Origin: Paraflavitalea soli | Lineage (GTDB): Bacteria; Bacteroidota; Bacteroidia; Chitinophagales; Chitinophagaceae | DNA length: 64,000 bases | Direction of reading: 5' to 3' | Assembly: GCF_003555545.1 (NCBI RefSeq) | Contig: NZ_CP032157.1 | Coordinates: forward strand, 1,864,546 to 1,928,545 | Shown: one piece after another, positions 22,801 through 28,949 of the stretch | Position numbering within the stretch: the first letter of the stretch is position 1 | Layout of the letters: each line of letters opens with the position of its first letter | Translations under genes and position numbers: made by a program | Notes under the pieces: generated by a model | The model's database searches: none | What the model saw: only the letters and a program-made list of their open reading frames with translations | Told to the model about the DNA's origin: nothing

Positions 22801-24883
22801 TCACTATAATACTGATCTGCGTGGTGGCTTCATTATAATTCTCATTACCCGCCTGGAAAGCCCGCACCACAATAGTGCCCGCACCATTGATCACCAGCGT
22901 ATCGTGTTTCAAAGTACCCGGACCACTCAATACCGTATAAGTAATAGGAAGACCCGAAGTCGTAGTTGCCTGCAGCACCACTTCACTGCTGCTGCCAAAT
23001 AATATATCAGGCACAGCAGGGAAAGTGATCGTCTGGTTTTGTCGTTCACCCACAAATACCACCGGGTTCGATTGTGGTCCCGCACCGCAACTATTCGTAT
23101 AGCTCACCGTGTAGCTGCCTTCATCCGCCGCATTCAGCGTATTGCCCGTGGCTCCGTTAATGGCTCCGCCATTCTTGTACCACTGGTAGCCCGTAGCGCT
23201 GTCTGCAGGCGTATAGGCAGGCGTACTCAGCGTACGTCCGCTGGTATTGACCACCGGCTTCGTTTGCGGCGCCCTGCCAAATAAAAATACATTAAAGTTC
23301 ACCGATGCACTGCCGCATGTATTCGATACAGTGAGGCTTAACACGTGAGGTCCGCCCGCTGTCCAATGGGCTACCGCTGTTCCCGCCGTAGTATCCAGCG
23401 TGCCGCCGCCATCCACCGTCCACACATATTTATACTCCGGTCCACTGAGATTATTGACCGTATACGTTTGATCCCCTACGCAGCTATTCGCAGCACCATT
23501 AATGCTGAAGTTGGCCGGCGTGCGCATGATGCGCAGCGCCGTACCATTCGCGCCGCTGGTATCATTGGGCGAACTGCCAATTACCCGGATACGATACCCA
23601 TTGCCCGCGCCTATTTGGGCGGGGATGATGGCATCGATCGTATCGGAATTAAGCCCCGTCAGGGTGCCGATATTGGTCGGATTGCCAAAGTTGCCATTGG
23701 CATCCGACAACTGTGCTGTAAATATATTGTTGCTGCCGAAAGGCGCATTCACCGCAAACGGTACCGCTACAGGACCGCCCGCACACAGCGGACCCGTAAT
23801 ATCGCCAATCGTAATAATGAGTTCAGTAGGAGGCTCTACCTTGAAGCTGCCCAGGTTGGTCAGGCTCCAGGCGCCCTTCGCATCGATGGCGCGCAGGTAG
23901 AGTTGGTGATTGCCCACAGACACAGTAGCCATGTCGAGCGCAAAGTTGATATTATTGAGGTCTATGCCCGGTGTCACCGGTACATTGGTACCCTGGCCAA
24001 ATCCAGGGTCCGTATCTACAAAGTATTCCAGCTTCACAATATTCGAAGGCGTATTATTGCCAGTCACAGCTGCTTCTTTGTAGAAGCTGAGGTTATTCGT
24101 AATCGTCCATTTACCATACGCATCTTTAAAGCGCGTATACAGGCGGTGGAAACCCGCAGTAAGCGAGGTTATATCAGCCGTAAAAGCAATCGTTGACAGG
24201 TCGATGCCTGGCGTTACAGGTATATTCACACCACCGCCAAAACCGGGATCGGTATCAAAATAATATTCTCCCTGCACTACATTGGGCAGGGTGCCGGAAG
24301 GACCAGCCAGGTTCTCTTTATAGAACATCCGGGTATTGGTCTGGCTCCAGGTACCATCCGCATTTTTAAACCGTACATACAAACGGTGAAAACCGGCTCC
24401 ATAGCCGGTAATATCAAAAGCAAAAGATACATTCGAAAGATCCAGTCCCGGTGTCAGGGGAATCCCTGTACCCCTGCCAAAACCAGGGTCCCCATCTACA
24501 TAGTACTCACCGGCCACAACACTCGACAGGGAACCGTTTGCTGTGGTAAAGTCTTCTTTGTAAAAAGAACGCACATTCGTCAACGACCATCCGCCTTTAG
24601 TTACCGGCGTTCCGTTTTCTGTCACCTGGTAAGGAGGAATAAAACCGCGTGTATACAGATTGTGGAAGCCCGCCGTCAAAGCATTGATGTTTACCTGGAA
24701 ACTCGCTGTTACATCCACACCCGGGGTTACCAGCACCGTGGTGCCGTTGCCTGGCCCGGGGTCCGTATCCATAAAATATTCAACCTTGGTCACCGATTGC
24801 GCCTGGACTTCCGTCCACACACACAATCCCAGGATGAAAATGGCAATCGTATATTTATACGCCTGTTGTAGTAAGGTTCGCAT
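13823..24883 (-). CDS. Giant 3686-residue surface protein with CARDB, Calx-beta, Ig-like, PKD and dockerin-like modules
   Basis: Signal peptide 1-29. Residues 30-350 hold four tandem 80-aa repeats (EYYVDTDPGFGxG ... AGFHxLYxRFK ... FYKE). After PKD/Ig-like parts comes an MBG-like domain (698-767). Then come a CARDB domain (about 855-970), Calx-beta-type repeats (about 980-1395, e.g. TITNLPATVMEGN) and a second CARDB (1400-1510). A carboxypeptidase-regulatory-like domain lies at about 1835-1912, and a Cys-rich Gly loop region at about 2050-2220. Bacterial Ig-like repeats span about 2800-3300, and a PKD-like domain 3345-3435 (STDPDGDVLTYQW). The end (3607-3686) has two calcium-loop motifs, GDANGDGTVSYNG and DVNMDGSVKYNG, as in dockerins. 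No T9SS CTD is seen. An adhesin or scaffold role is likely. It is not interrupted by any frameshift. Confidence 0.9.
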   Translation of the reverse strand: MRTLLQQAYKYTIAIFILGLCVWTEVQAQSVTKVEYFMDTDPGPGNGTTVLVTPGVDVTASFQVNINALTAGFHNLYTRGFIPPYQVTENGTPVTKGGWSLTNVRSFYKEDFTTANGSLSSVVAGEYYVDGDPGFGRGTGIPLTPGLDLSNVSFAFDITGYGAGFHRLYVRFKNADGTWSQTNTRMFYKENLAGPSGTLPNVVQGEYYFDTDPGFGGGVNIPVTPGIDLSTIAFTADITSLTAGFHRLYTRFKDAYGKWTITNNLSFYKEAAVTGNNTPSNIVKLEYFVDTDPGFGQGTNVPVTPGIDLNNINFALDMATVSVGNHQLYLRAIDAKGAWSLTNLGSFKVEPPTELIITIGDITGPLCAGGPVAVPFAVNAPFGSNNIFTAQLSDANGNFGNPTNIGTLTGLNSDTIDAIIPAQIGAGNGYRIRVIGSSPNDTSGANGTALRIMRTPANFSINGAANSCVGDQTYTVNNLSGPEYKYVWTVDGGGTLDTTAGTAVAHWTAGGPHVLSLTVSNTCGSASVNFNVFLFGRAPQTKPVVNTSGRTLSTPAYTPADSATGYQWYKNGGAINGATGNTLNAADEGSYTVSYTNSCGAGPQSNPVVFVGERQNQTITFPAVPDILFGSSSEVVLQATTTSGLPITYTVLSGPGTLKHDTLVINGAGTIVVRAFQAGNENYNEATTQISIIVTPIAATLSFSNLVQVYNGTQRTPTVTTNPAGLPVSLTFNGVPGAPANAGVYKVVATISHPNYAGKDSADLTIQKAAQTISLGATPDKAVGSAPFKLMVNASSGLPVSLALVTNPAGIATLSGDTVTIVNAGTVVVKVNQAGNSNWLAAAEVTDTFVVVQTPDLAVQGVASAATTVGPNDVITINWTVANVGTGSSPSDWTERIYMQSAAGGNRTLIQSVNYTNGAILAGGGSVNRSVAVTIPALFDIGAQGVFVVELVPGATVQETPGATANNTGVQATPWSTSKLLSLELSSNQLTEGGPVVTGSVKRTGAINAALTVNLAVSNPTRFTLPATVTVPAGQAGTTFTVAAPDNAALDGNLNDSIQASAAGYGAGKVTLQVLDNDQASLTITNLPATVMEGNTVNFRVSTNLSSAASLSVFLTSDNQARFPVPASVTIPAGALFVDVPVTLAQDNIPEIAVPVNINAGAANHTAATGTITVQDDDLPNLELVLLSNLISEGAGAYATKATLRRTAGSTNAAFSVNLSASAPNTLVMPATISLAANENEKTFNVGVIDNTLADGERVVVITAAVFVNSCGCSAPPSTAGSVSTNITISDNDGQTLTLTAPVLTLPEGLSNAGTIRVTRNTATTSGMLVNLTSSNTNEATVPPSVVIAAGQSYVDVPVTTINDNVADGNQQVYFHATANGFATGSVWVMVSDRNKPDLQVPLAKLTNATVQAMSLFNYQLTVTNTGFSTAPGGIKVRGYLSKDDVFDLADTLVSEDIIAAAIPAGQSAQVVNAVQMPNLPGNWKLIYEVNPDQDMEELLTTNNTSQPVQVVVSPDYTATAVVDGAYFFKGVNIPVTGVATKTNGAVAGNTKVEVYVITNGLRRVLSATTDAAGHYSTQFEPLGNEAGHYIVGACFPGLGATAEQDNFDILGVLINNNNPVQYKVFLNDTLRGNLPVKNLSNKSLANFTLKAVSLPNGAVIRYDTIALLAGNASADLHYTVVGKALTTGNYFEAVNLQAVATEGIVQAVNSVFYFCQAQQAYVVSDITKIDVTVSQSIGERLATLMLVNKGAGSTGAININLPQVNWLSSVTPLALPAIGPGDTTIVVLKFKALPEVPFNYPITGSVGIAVQNGNSFSVPFSFEKKAESKGAVKVTVTNQFTFYAADAPKVSGAHVQIRNYFTGDVYAEGNTDAAGVFAAGNIPEGKHRIVVEKEKHLPYNGTITINPGDTTATSVFLNYQAITFSWTVEPTAIQDQYDVTLVTQFETNVPMPVVTIDMPKDMPALSGTETYAFNVTLTNHGLIAAENVQLNLPTQDVEYEFVTNYVAGTLNAQQSIQIPVIMKRRGVPLPGGKMGTSLAALGLSARGSSGGMTCSDYTFVLYVYKCELSTGLWQKVGTLINYKGRVCSGPPGGGTEPLVGGGSLPYGGNGLYFNIPCLYCELPGGGGGSGNTPAYTDEKSSCMKCILDMIDAAFDCGVPDGGVGGIMTCVAKTKLVNGSIIDYIQCFTPDPTPDWIKCPMSIKEAITSCMGTDVGGRMMNKSSARSAADQLNAVFLQIRDDIDFVMHAYDLREKWSELYLGDILHNDAWRDLKPLIGTYLSNVDSIRPDKQATVLAAMTGYDISPALLQAFFARWNTSVYARSQGILTPNAQYPDIINWMKVKSYSDSLVDAHNTSIDRGYESIDDMYRKVRADLDRILEEQSKTTVCASVKVQFSQTLTMTREAFEGTLEIFNGHPTDAMDSLSVTLQITDENGVPSNGLFEIQTKSLTNLPNVTGTGIIASQQKGSVKFLFIPEPGAAPTVPKVYNFSGTVRYWDPYAKGMVDMPLSKVPLTVNPSPNLMLHYFMQRNILGDDPLTDPAIEPSVPAELAVMVENQGYGPAVNMMISSAQPKIIENEKGLAINFNLIGSNLQGQPKNLGVTDINFGTVPALSTKIGQWYFTSSLLGKFVSYEANVVHANSFGNPDLSLVKGIKLHELTRSVKVYGSLDDGITDFLVNDLFDVDDVPDMLYFSQGNKTAKVSPAASGSFNGPVSGPGFTNVLTVMPSVAGWNYIKLDDPGNKLYELESVTRSDGQVIPLNNAWLTFVTLPVSRAPVYENKFHFVDTFSTQSAVTYTLVWKPKSLEVPAIVSINGAPAQVSATQVKELTVVFNKAIDGASFTKEDLTLTFQGGPNIIDNSVVITKMDSVTYKVNLAGVTTGNGFYSFTAQAAEISDLYGIKGETGKQVTWTQFLNVPTVEAFLAIPASRTAAAFDTLNVLFNLPMDVATVTPARFTITKNGVLQSGSLVIDSVRADHKLFYLSGLGTILTTAGNYVLTVDLPNIQSASHVAGVATESITLTVDNAGPTLVKLEKLATGGLDAQHIPFVTIEFDENVAGFNTAAVSLTWNGAVQPLNISQLSNTDLQHWTAGNFGMLTYPDGNYTFSINMALVKDALGNFGTGTQTVNWTVDRSALITISNLRVTPDAGFSNTDGITSGDTLRVLFDLSADASQVTIEQTDLGGAVVLSREANVAAGNVSVPVSLQNGGNTGIRVTATGANGGIDTAMVQLYVDPVPLTAQWQFTSGAVLTRQVDTLPLKFATKLLSPAGLDTAMRLTRNGAGLSTAGLIITALNDTVYNVSGIRTTGLEPGIYQLTFNARPFSKYSSGQYGNGPVMVSWTVLSTNRAPVAKAGDDINVTAPATVLLNGSTSTDPDGDVLTYQWIAPEGITLSDSTLANPSFGVSAADQGKTFDLLLIVSDGHLFTTDVVKVIVGSAPAGLIVSAKAFLQGPYVAAQGLMVDSLRAKTLVPLTDPYPVLGFTGVGTPAASIPLARLAITGNTALVDWIWLELRNPADPTQVVAARSALLLRDGSIVDLDGSSPVYFNNMPNGNYYIAIRHRNHLGVMTAAPLALNTTTATGIDFSAPATATWGTDARNNLGGVMVLWAGDANGDGTVSYNGTNNDKNAVLAQVGMGTSNNVLTLYHRTDVNMDGSVKYNGAVNDKNIILGVVGLPTPNRTILQQLPN

Positions 24884-24997
24884 ATTGATTGTTGGTCAGA
24901 AAGGACCCGTTTTACGGGTTATCAATTGAATGGCGGGACCACCCCCAATGGGTATCCCCATTCGATTTAGATCAGTAAACAAATGTCAGGCTGCTTA

Positions 24998-25054
24998 AGG
25001 GTGGGTCGCCCTCCAGGGGCGGCTCACCCTCGACCAATGAAGCTTGTCGAAGCC
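24998..25054. repeat. REP-like hairpin plus CTTGTCGAAG word
   Basis: AGGGTGGGTCGCCCT faces AGGGGCGGCTCACCCT, an imperfect hairpin that recurs almost unchanged at 60169-60201. Just beyond it is AAGCTTGTCGAAGCC, also found beside the second copy. It lies between the beta-helix gene and the giant gene. Confidence 0.75.
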
Positions 25055-25070
25055 CGCTGTCTGCGTTAAA

Positions 25071-25104
25071 AGCGCTCGCAGCTCGTAGCTCATAGCTCGC
25101 TGCT
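25071..25104. repeat. GCTCGCAGCTCG word repeat
   Basis: Near-tandem AGCTCGnAGCTC words directly behind the end of the beta-helix gene, related to 12711-12742 and 63931-63960. Confidence 0.55.
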
Positions 25105-25111
25105 TGCCTCC

Positions 25112-26185
25112 CTAATTCCCCGCCGACTTCACTTTCACCTTTACGTCGATCGGGTCCGTATTGCTGCCGATCGGTTGTATTTCGAAGGAGTAGATGGCCG
25201 GCATAGGCGGCATGCCAGCCAGTATGTAAGCATTCTGACCACTAAACATGCCACAGTCAATGGGGTTCTGCGCCGTACTGCCATAACCTGCACCAATAGC
25301 CGGTGATCCTGCTTTTAATTTCCATTGTCCTTCTGCAGTTGGGTTTGTCGTTGCACCCACAAACACATTGGCCATGATCACATTCTCCTGGTTGCCATTG
25401 GCATTGCCAAACTGAGAGGCGCTGGCCATATTATTGGAGTAAAGATTGCCCGTACCTTCAAACTGGCCGAATACCATAATGTTGTTCGTGAAATTGCTGT
25501 TGCTGGCGCCTACTTTACCACGCCGGAAGATATTGTTCTGTACCAGCAGGATGGCGTTTGCATGTGCTGCCAGGCAATAAGAGGTCGTGCCATCGCCCCC
25601 CCAGGCTTCAAAACAAATATAATTATTGGTGATCAGTACACCGGTAGAAGCATAACTCACCGCTATTTTCACACCATAATTCTGAGATATGATCACATTG
25701 TTGATGGGAATATTGCTGTTGTTACTGCGGTAATACAGGTTGATGGTGCCAATACTATAATCGGGAATGACGCCATTTTGAGTAGAGAACCTATTGCGGC
25801 GGATAAGGATATCATCTGAAAATATGTTAATGCCATTGCCCTGGAAATCGATCCCCATGACCAATGACCCTTCCGATCCCACATTGAATGCAATACCAGC
25901 CAATTTGCCTGAATGCTGGAGGGCCTGGCTATTGGGATTTTCATCGAGGAAAAAGCCTGGCCCCAGTATCGTTAGTTTTTTGCCAATAGTGGCGCCCCCA
26001 TAAGAATAAGGCGAACCTTCAATGTGCAAGGTATCGCCCGGGGCAGCGCCGTTAACCGCGCTCTGCAGGTCGGTGAAATCGGCGGCCACACCAGCGTTGT
26101 TGTTCACCCGCCAGATCTTTGCCAGGCTGTCTTGACTGTTCAGTAAAAGGCACAGTAATGCCAATAGAGTAGTTGCTCTTCTCAT
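25112..26185 (-). CDS. Exported right-handed beta-helix protein
   Basis: The signal peptide is at 1-22. FTDLQSAVNGAAPGDTLHIEG (about 37-57) is the usual entry of pectate-lyase-like parallel beta-helices. The following strings of short strands (NNVIISQNYGVKIAV, GVLITNNYICFEAWG, ANAILLVQNNIF, SNFTNNIMVFG) show the coil-by-coil Asn ladder. The C-terminus breaks into an extended strand (IDVKVKVKSAG) with no T9SS domain visible. No lyase catalytic residues can be assigned, so carbohydrate binding is as likely as cleavage. It lies 228 bp upstream of the giant gene on the same strand, with a REP-like hairpin between, so cotranscription is uncertain. Confidence 0.78.
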   Translation of the reverse strand: MRRATTLLALLCLLLNSQDSLAKIWRVNNNAGVAADFTDLQSAVNGAAPGDTLHIEGSPYSYGGATIGKKLTILGPGFFLDENPNSQALQHSGKLAGIAFNVGSEGSLVMGIDFQGNGINIFSDDILIRRNRFSTQNGVIPDYSIGTINLYYRSNNSNIPINNVIISQNYGVKIAVSYASTGVLITNNYICFEAWGGDGTTSYCLAAHANAILLVQNNIFRRGKVGASNSNFTNNIMVFGQFEGTGNLYSNNMASASQFGNANGNQENVIMANVFVGATTNPTAEGQWKLKAGSPAIGAGYGSTAQNPIDCGMFSGQNAYILAGMPPMPAIYSFEIQPIGSNTDPIDVKVKVKSAGN

Positions 26186-26435
26186 AATTGAAAAAAGTGA
26201 AGGTTAAATAATATAGCTTTAGAAAATTGGTTGTTGATCCAATGGTACTTTATAGGAGAGGACTTCCAATAGGCCAGGAGCAGGGACTCCTCCATCACAT
26301 ACACCTCCTTTTCTACAGACTGCAATATAGTCCGACGAACGGGGCGCGCATATCCTGTTTTTAGGGGATATTTTGTCGAAAGTCAATAATTACCAGTTAG
26401 TGGTACATCATTATCCAAAATAGCCATATTTCTCC

Positions 26436-27506
26436 TTAAACCAGCAGGGAAGGATTGCAGGCAAATTCTTCAAAAGAATATTTCGTATAGTTTACGCAAC
26501 CTCCCAGGAATCGTCGGTAACGGTACATCTCTTCCTTTATAGCAGGCTCCTTTTTACCATCATAGTTATTAACCACACTCACTTTGAATGGTTTGCCCGG
26601 CTTCCGGTTTTTCTGTATGCGTTTAATGAGGTATTTTACATGAATATCCGCATCGGGAAATGAATAACCACAAAATACCAGGTGCTCAGCTTCCAGGAGA
26701 TGTGCTTCCGTTTTGTTCCAAACCTGGCTCAGAAATACATTCGAAAGGTTCTTATAAAAAGTAGGTGGAACTATAATAGGCGCATAAAAAGTGCCACATG
26801 TAGGACACCCTGACTGATCTGGGTCAGTAATAAGGTCTGAAACTCCTTTTTGATAAGGAGTTAACCGTAGATTGTTACAGGTAGGGCAGAATAACCAGTT
26901 GAGCGATCCATGGATCTTAAACAACTTAATACTTTCTTCTCCCTGCCTGGCCAGAAAACCTTGATTGGAATTCACAAAATCAAAACCATAATTGATCTTT
27001 TCTCTACCACGTTCTGCCTGATCCAGCAGCGCATTGTCACATAGAATATCATAGTTGGTAGTCACAAAAAAAATATCTTTCAACTTCCGTAATCGCGCTA
27101 ATTGATTGACCAGTTCCCTATGCAACCTGGCGCGGCGACGTAATTTCTCCTGGAGAATATCTGCCATCAGAAACACCAGGTAGATCCTTAAATAATTGAT
27201 CCTGCCACTATTGGATGTCAGGTTCAATAAAGGGAAATTCCTGAACGACTGGTTGTTCTGGTCGGCCAGGTCAAGAATGCCAAGCGCCTCTTCAAAGGTC
27301 GGAAATTCAATTCCCTCCATACGCTTATTCACCTTGATGCCAAACATCTGGTCAAAAAATCTCGCCAATTCTTTTTCATGGTCTTTACGCCGCCCTCCGC
27401 GCTTTTTGATCATCTCGAAATAGTCCTTAAAAAGGCTCCCTTGCGAAGAAGCTCCTTCCGCAGCCGAGGCGCCGGCTCCCAGGAAAATGGCAGTTTTTTC
27501 TGACAT
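26436..27506 (-). CDS. SIR2-like domain protein
   Basis: The start at 27506 (MSEKTAIF) puts the Rossmann motif FLGAGAS at residues 8-14. TTNYD, LFKIHGSLNWLFCPTC, a second CPTC (together a four-Cys zinc knuckle) and FCGYSFPDADIH are all SIR2-fold landmarks, with the His of KIHGS in the catalytic place. SIR2-like proteins of this kind bind NAD and either deacylate proteins or break down NAD in antiphage defence. No partner defence gene is beside it, and no extra effector domain is present. Length is normal for a stand-alone SIR2_2-type protein. Base composition is slightly more AT-rich than its surroundings. Confidence 0.82.
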   Translation of the reverse strand: MSEKTAIFLGAGASAAEGASSQGSLFKDYFEMIKKRGGRRKDHEKELARFFDQMFGIKVNKRMEGIEFPTFEEALGILDLADQNNQSFRNFPLLNLTSNSGRINYLRIYLVFLMADILQEKLRRRARLHRELVNQLARLRKLKDIFFVTTNYDILCDNALLDQAERGREKINYGFDFVNSNQGFLARQGEESIKLFKIHGSLNWLFCPTCNNLRLTPYQKGVSDLITDPDQSGCPTCGTFYAPIIVPPTFYKNLSNVFLSQVWNKTEAHLLEAEHLVFCGYSFPDADIHVKYLIKRIQKNRKPGKPFKVSVVNNYDGKKEPAIKEEMYRYRRFLGGCVNYTKYSFEEFACNPSLLV

Positions 27507-27690
27507 AATCAACGGTTTGTAGGTTGTAACAAAGATGAATGGCCATTGCCTGCAAAACGACCGCTAAAACACCTTTTCTTGCTGACCGTTTAGCTTAGCC
27601 GCCCAGTTGAATATGCTCCTGCGCCAAACCATTAATAGTGCACCAGACTGGGTATCGAAAGCTAAGGAGATCGTATAATTGGTTACCGGC

Positions 27691-28263
27691 TTAGTTCCTG
27701 CTTTTTGTCCGCAGTTCTCCCAGCAGTTTTTCCATTCCACCCGCTGCCAGCAAGGGCCGCACCTGGTCATCACGGATGCTCTCCATCATGGAATCACCCA
27801 ATATCGTCACATCAGTCAGTTTCCAGCCGTTGGTCGTCTTCCCTAAAATATATTTCAACTTCATCTCCTGCATCTTTAAAGGATGTTTAATAAAGATGGT
27901 AGAGCCTACCTGCGCCCGGGTGCCTTCAACCTTTGGCGTCTCATAGGCGATAGAGCTTAACTCTTTGAAGTTTTCCCGTATCCGGGGAAAGGCGATCTTC
28001 GAAAACACCGTTTGGAACAAACTGTTAAATTCAGTCAGTTGCTCCTTGGTGGCCTTACCGTAATAGTCCCCCAGTAAATAACGGCTTACACTATTCATAT
28101 CCACCTGCTTAAATACTTGTCCGTCATTGCCCTTGCGGATAAGGGTTACTACAGTCTTGACTGGTTTTGAAGCATCCTCCGCTGGCCTGGACTGGCCTTT
28201 CACCACCAACGCAGTGAGCAGGAAAATAAGATAGCTGGCTGAATACTTGGAAAGAGAAAGCAT
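27691..28263 (-). CDS. MlaC-like phospholipid-binding periplasmic protein
   Basis: Signal peptide 1-23, then the helical MlaC/Ttg2D layout. DMNSVSRYLLGDYYGKATKEQLTEF resembles the F-x-x-L/R-Y-G-x-x-W-x-x-a-T-x-E-Q motif, followed by YILGKTTNGWKLTDVTILGDSM, the V-x-Y-x-W-x-x-x-D-V-x-x-x-G-V-S counterpart. MlaC proteins carry phospholipids between the outer and inner membrane. The rest of the Mla ABC system is not in this window. The gene appears single, with about 180 bp to the SIR2-like gene downstream. Confidence 0.72.
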   Translation of the reverse strand: MLSLSKYSASYLIFLLTALVVKGQSRPAEDASKPVKTVVTLIRKGNDGQVFKQVDMNSVSRYLLGDYYGKATKEQLTEFNSLFQTVFSKIAFPRIRENFKELSSIAYETPKVEGTRAQVGSTIFIKHPLKMQEMKLKYILGKTTNGWKLTDVTILGDSMMESIRDDQVRPLLAAGGMEKLLGELRTKSRN

Positions 28264-28324
28264 AATAGGGGCTTATTGATAATTATTAATAACTTAGGGA
28301 CTCTCCCTTAAAAATACTTAAATA

Positions 28325-28705
28325 ATGATCATCCTCCCCATATTTGGAGCCGTCTTCATGCTGATTCCACTCGTCTTTCTGTTCAAATGGCGGAAGATGA
28401 ACAATACCGGCATCAGGACCGAAGGAACGATCGTTGAATTTCAGCGCAGAAAGAATGCACGATCTGCCTTTCCCGTAGTCACCTTTCAGACCATCGGCAA
28501 TATATCCATTACAAAAGTGCCCGATTTCTCTTCTTTTCCCACCAAGGTCAAAGTAGGGGATAAGGTCAGCATCATTTACAATCCAGACGATCCCAATGAT
28601 TTTATAGTGGAAAGTGGCCCCGGTCGCAGCATAGCTTTCCTCCTCATCGGCCTCGCCCTCATCATTATTTGGGGAGCCTTGAAATGGAAACAAATAGAAT
28701 TTTAA
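28325..28705 (+). CDS. DUF3592-type membrane protein
   Basis: This 126-aa protein has an N-terminal membrane helix (residues 2-19) and a C-terminal one (about 105-122). Between them a small beta domain contains GTIVEFQRRK, the F-P-V-V-T-F-Q strand and VGDKVSIIYNPDDPNDF, the classic DUF3592 signature. Function of the family is unknown. It is divergent from the MlaC-like gene with about 60 bp between the starts, so the two may share a promoter region. Confidence 0.75.
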   Translation: MIILPIFGAVFMLIPLVFLFKWRKMNNTGIRTEGTIVEFQRRKNARSAFPVVTFQTIGNISITKVPDFSSFPTKVKVGDKVSIIYNPDDPNDFIVESGPGRSIAFLLIGLALIIIWGALKWKQIEF

Positions 28706-28737
28706 ACACTTATCAAGCGTATATTTTGCCCCATAGA

Positions 28738-28775
28738 GCTTGTCCCGCAACAGGCGGGAGGCTGCCGCTTTGTAG
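28738..28775. repeat. Short hairpin with GGCTGCCGCTTTGTAG word
   Basis: CCCGC and GCGGG form a small hairpin before GGCTGCCGCTTTGTAG, which matches 11963-11978 except for one base. Confidence 0.55.
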
Positions 28776-28878
28776 CACATCGTATACGGTTACCCGCAGA
28801 AAGACAAACTTTAGTTAAAACCTACCAGGATCATCATTAAAAATATTGAATGGATATCCATCCAGCATTTATTTATTT

Positions 28879-28909
28879 TACTTTGCACATATCCGGTAGT
28901 CTACCGGAT
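28879..28909 (+). promoter_or_regulatory. -7-like box and perfect palindrome before the duplicated esterase-like gene
   Basis: TACTTTG (28879-28885) resembles the TAnnTTTG -7 box of Bacteroidota. Six bases on lies ATCCGGTAGTCTACCGGAT, a perfect 8-bp dyad around a 3-base centre. It could be an operator or a 5' mRNA hairpin for the gene starting at 28950. Confidence 0.5.
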
Positions 28910-28949
28910 ACGTGTAAACCATTAACCTTAACTAAAAACGTTTGCTCCT

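Noticed and set aside
27564-27773. 69-codon minus-strand frame at the end of the MlaC-like gene
   Set aside because: Overlaps the real gene in another frame; Trp/Cys-rich shadow.
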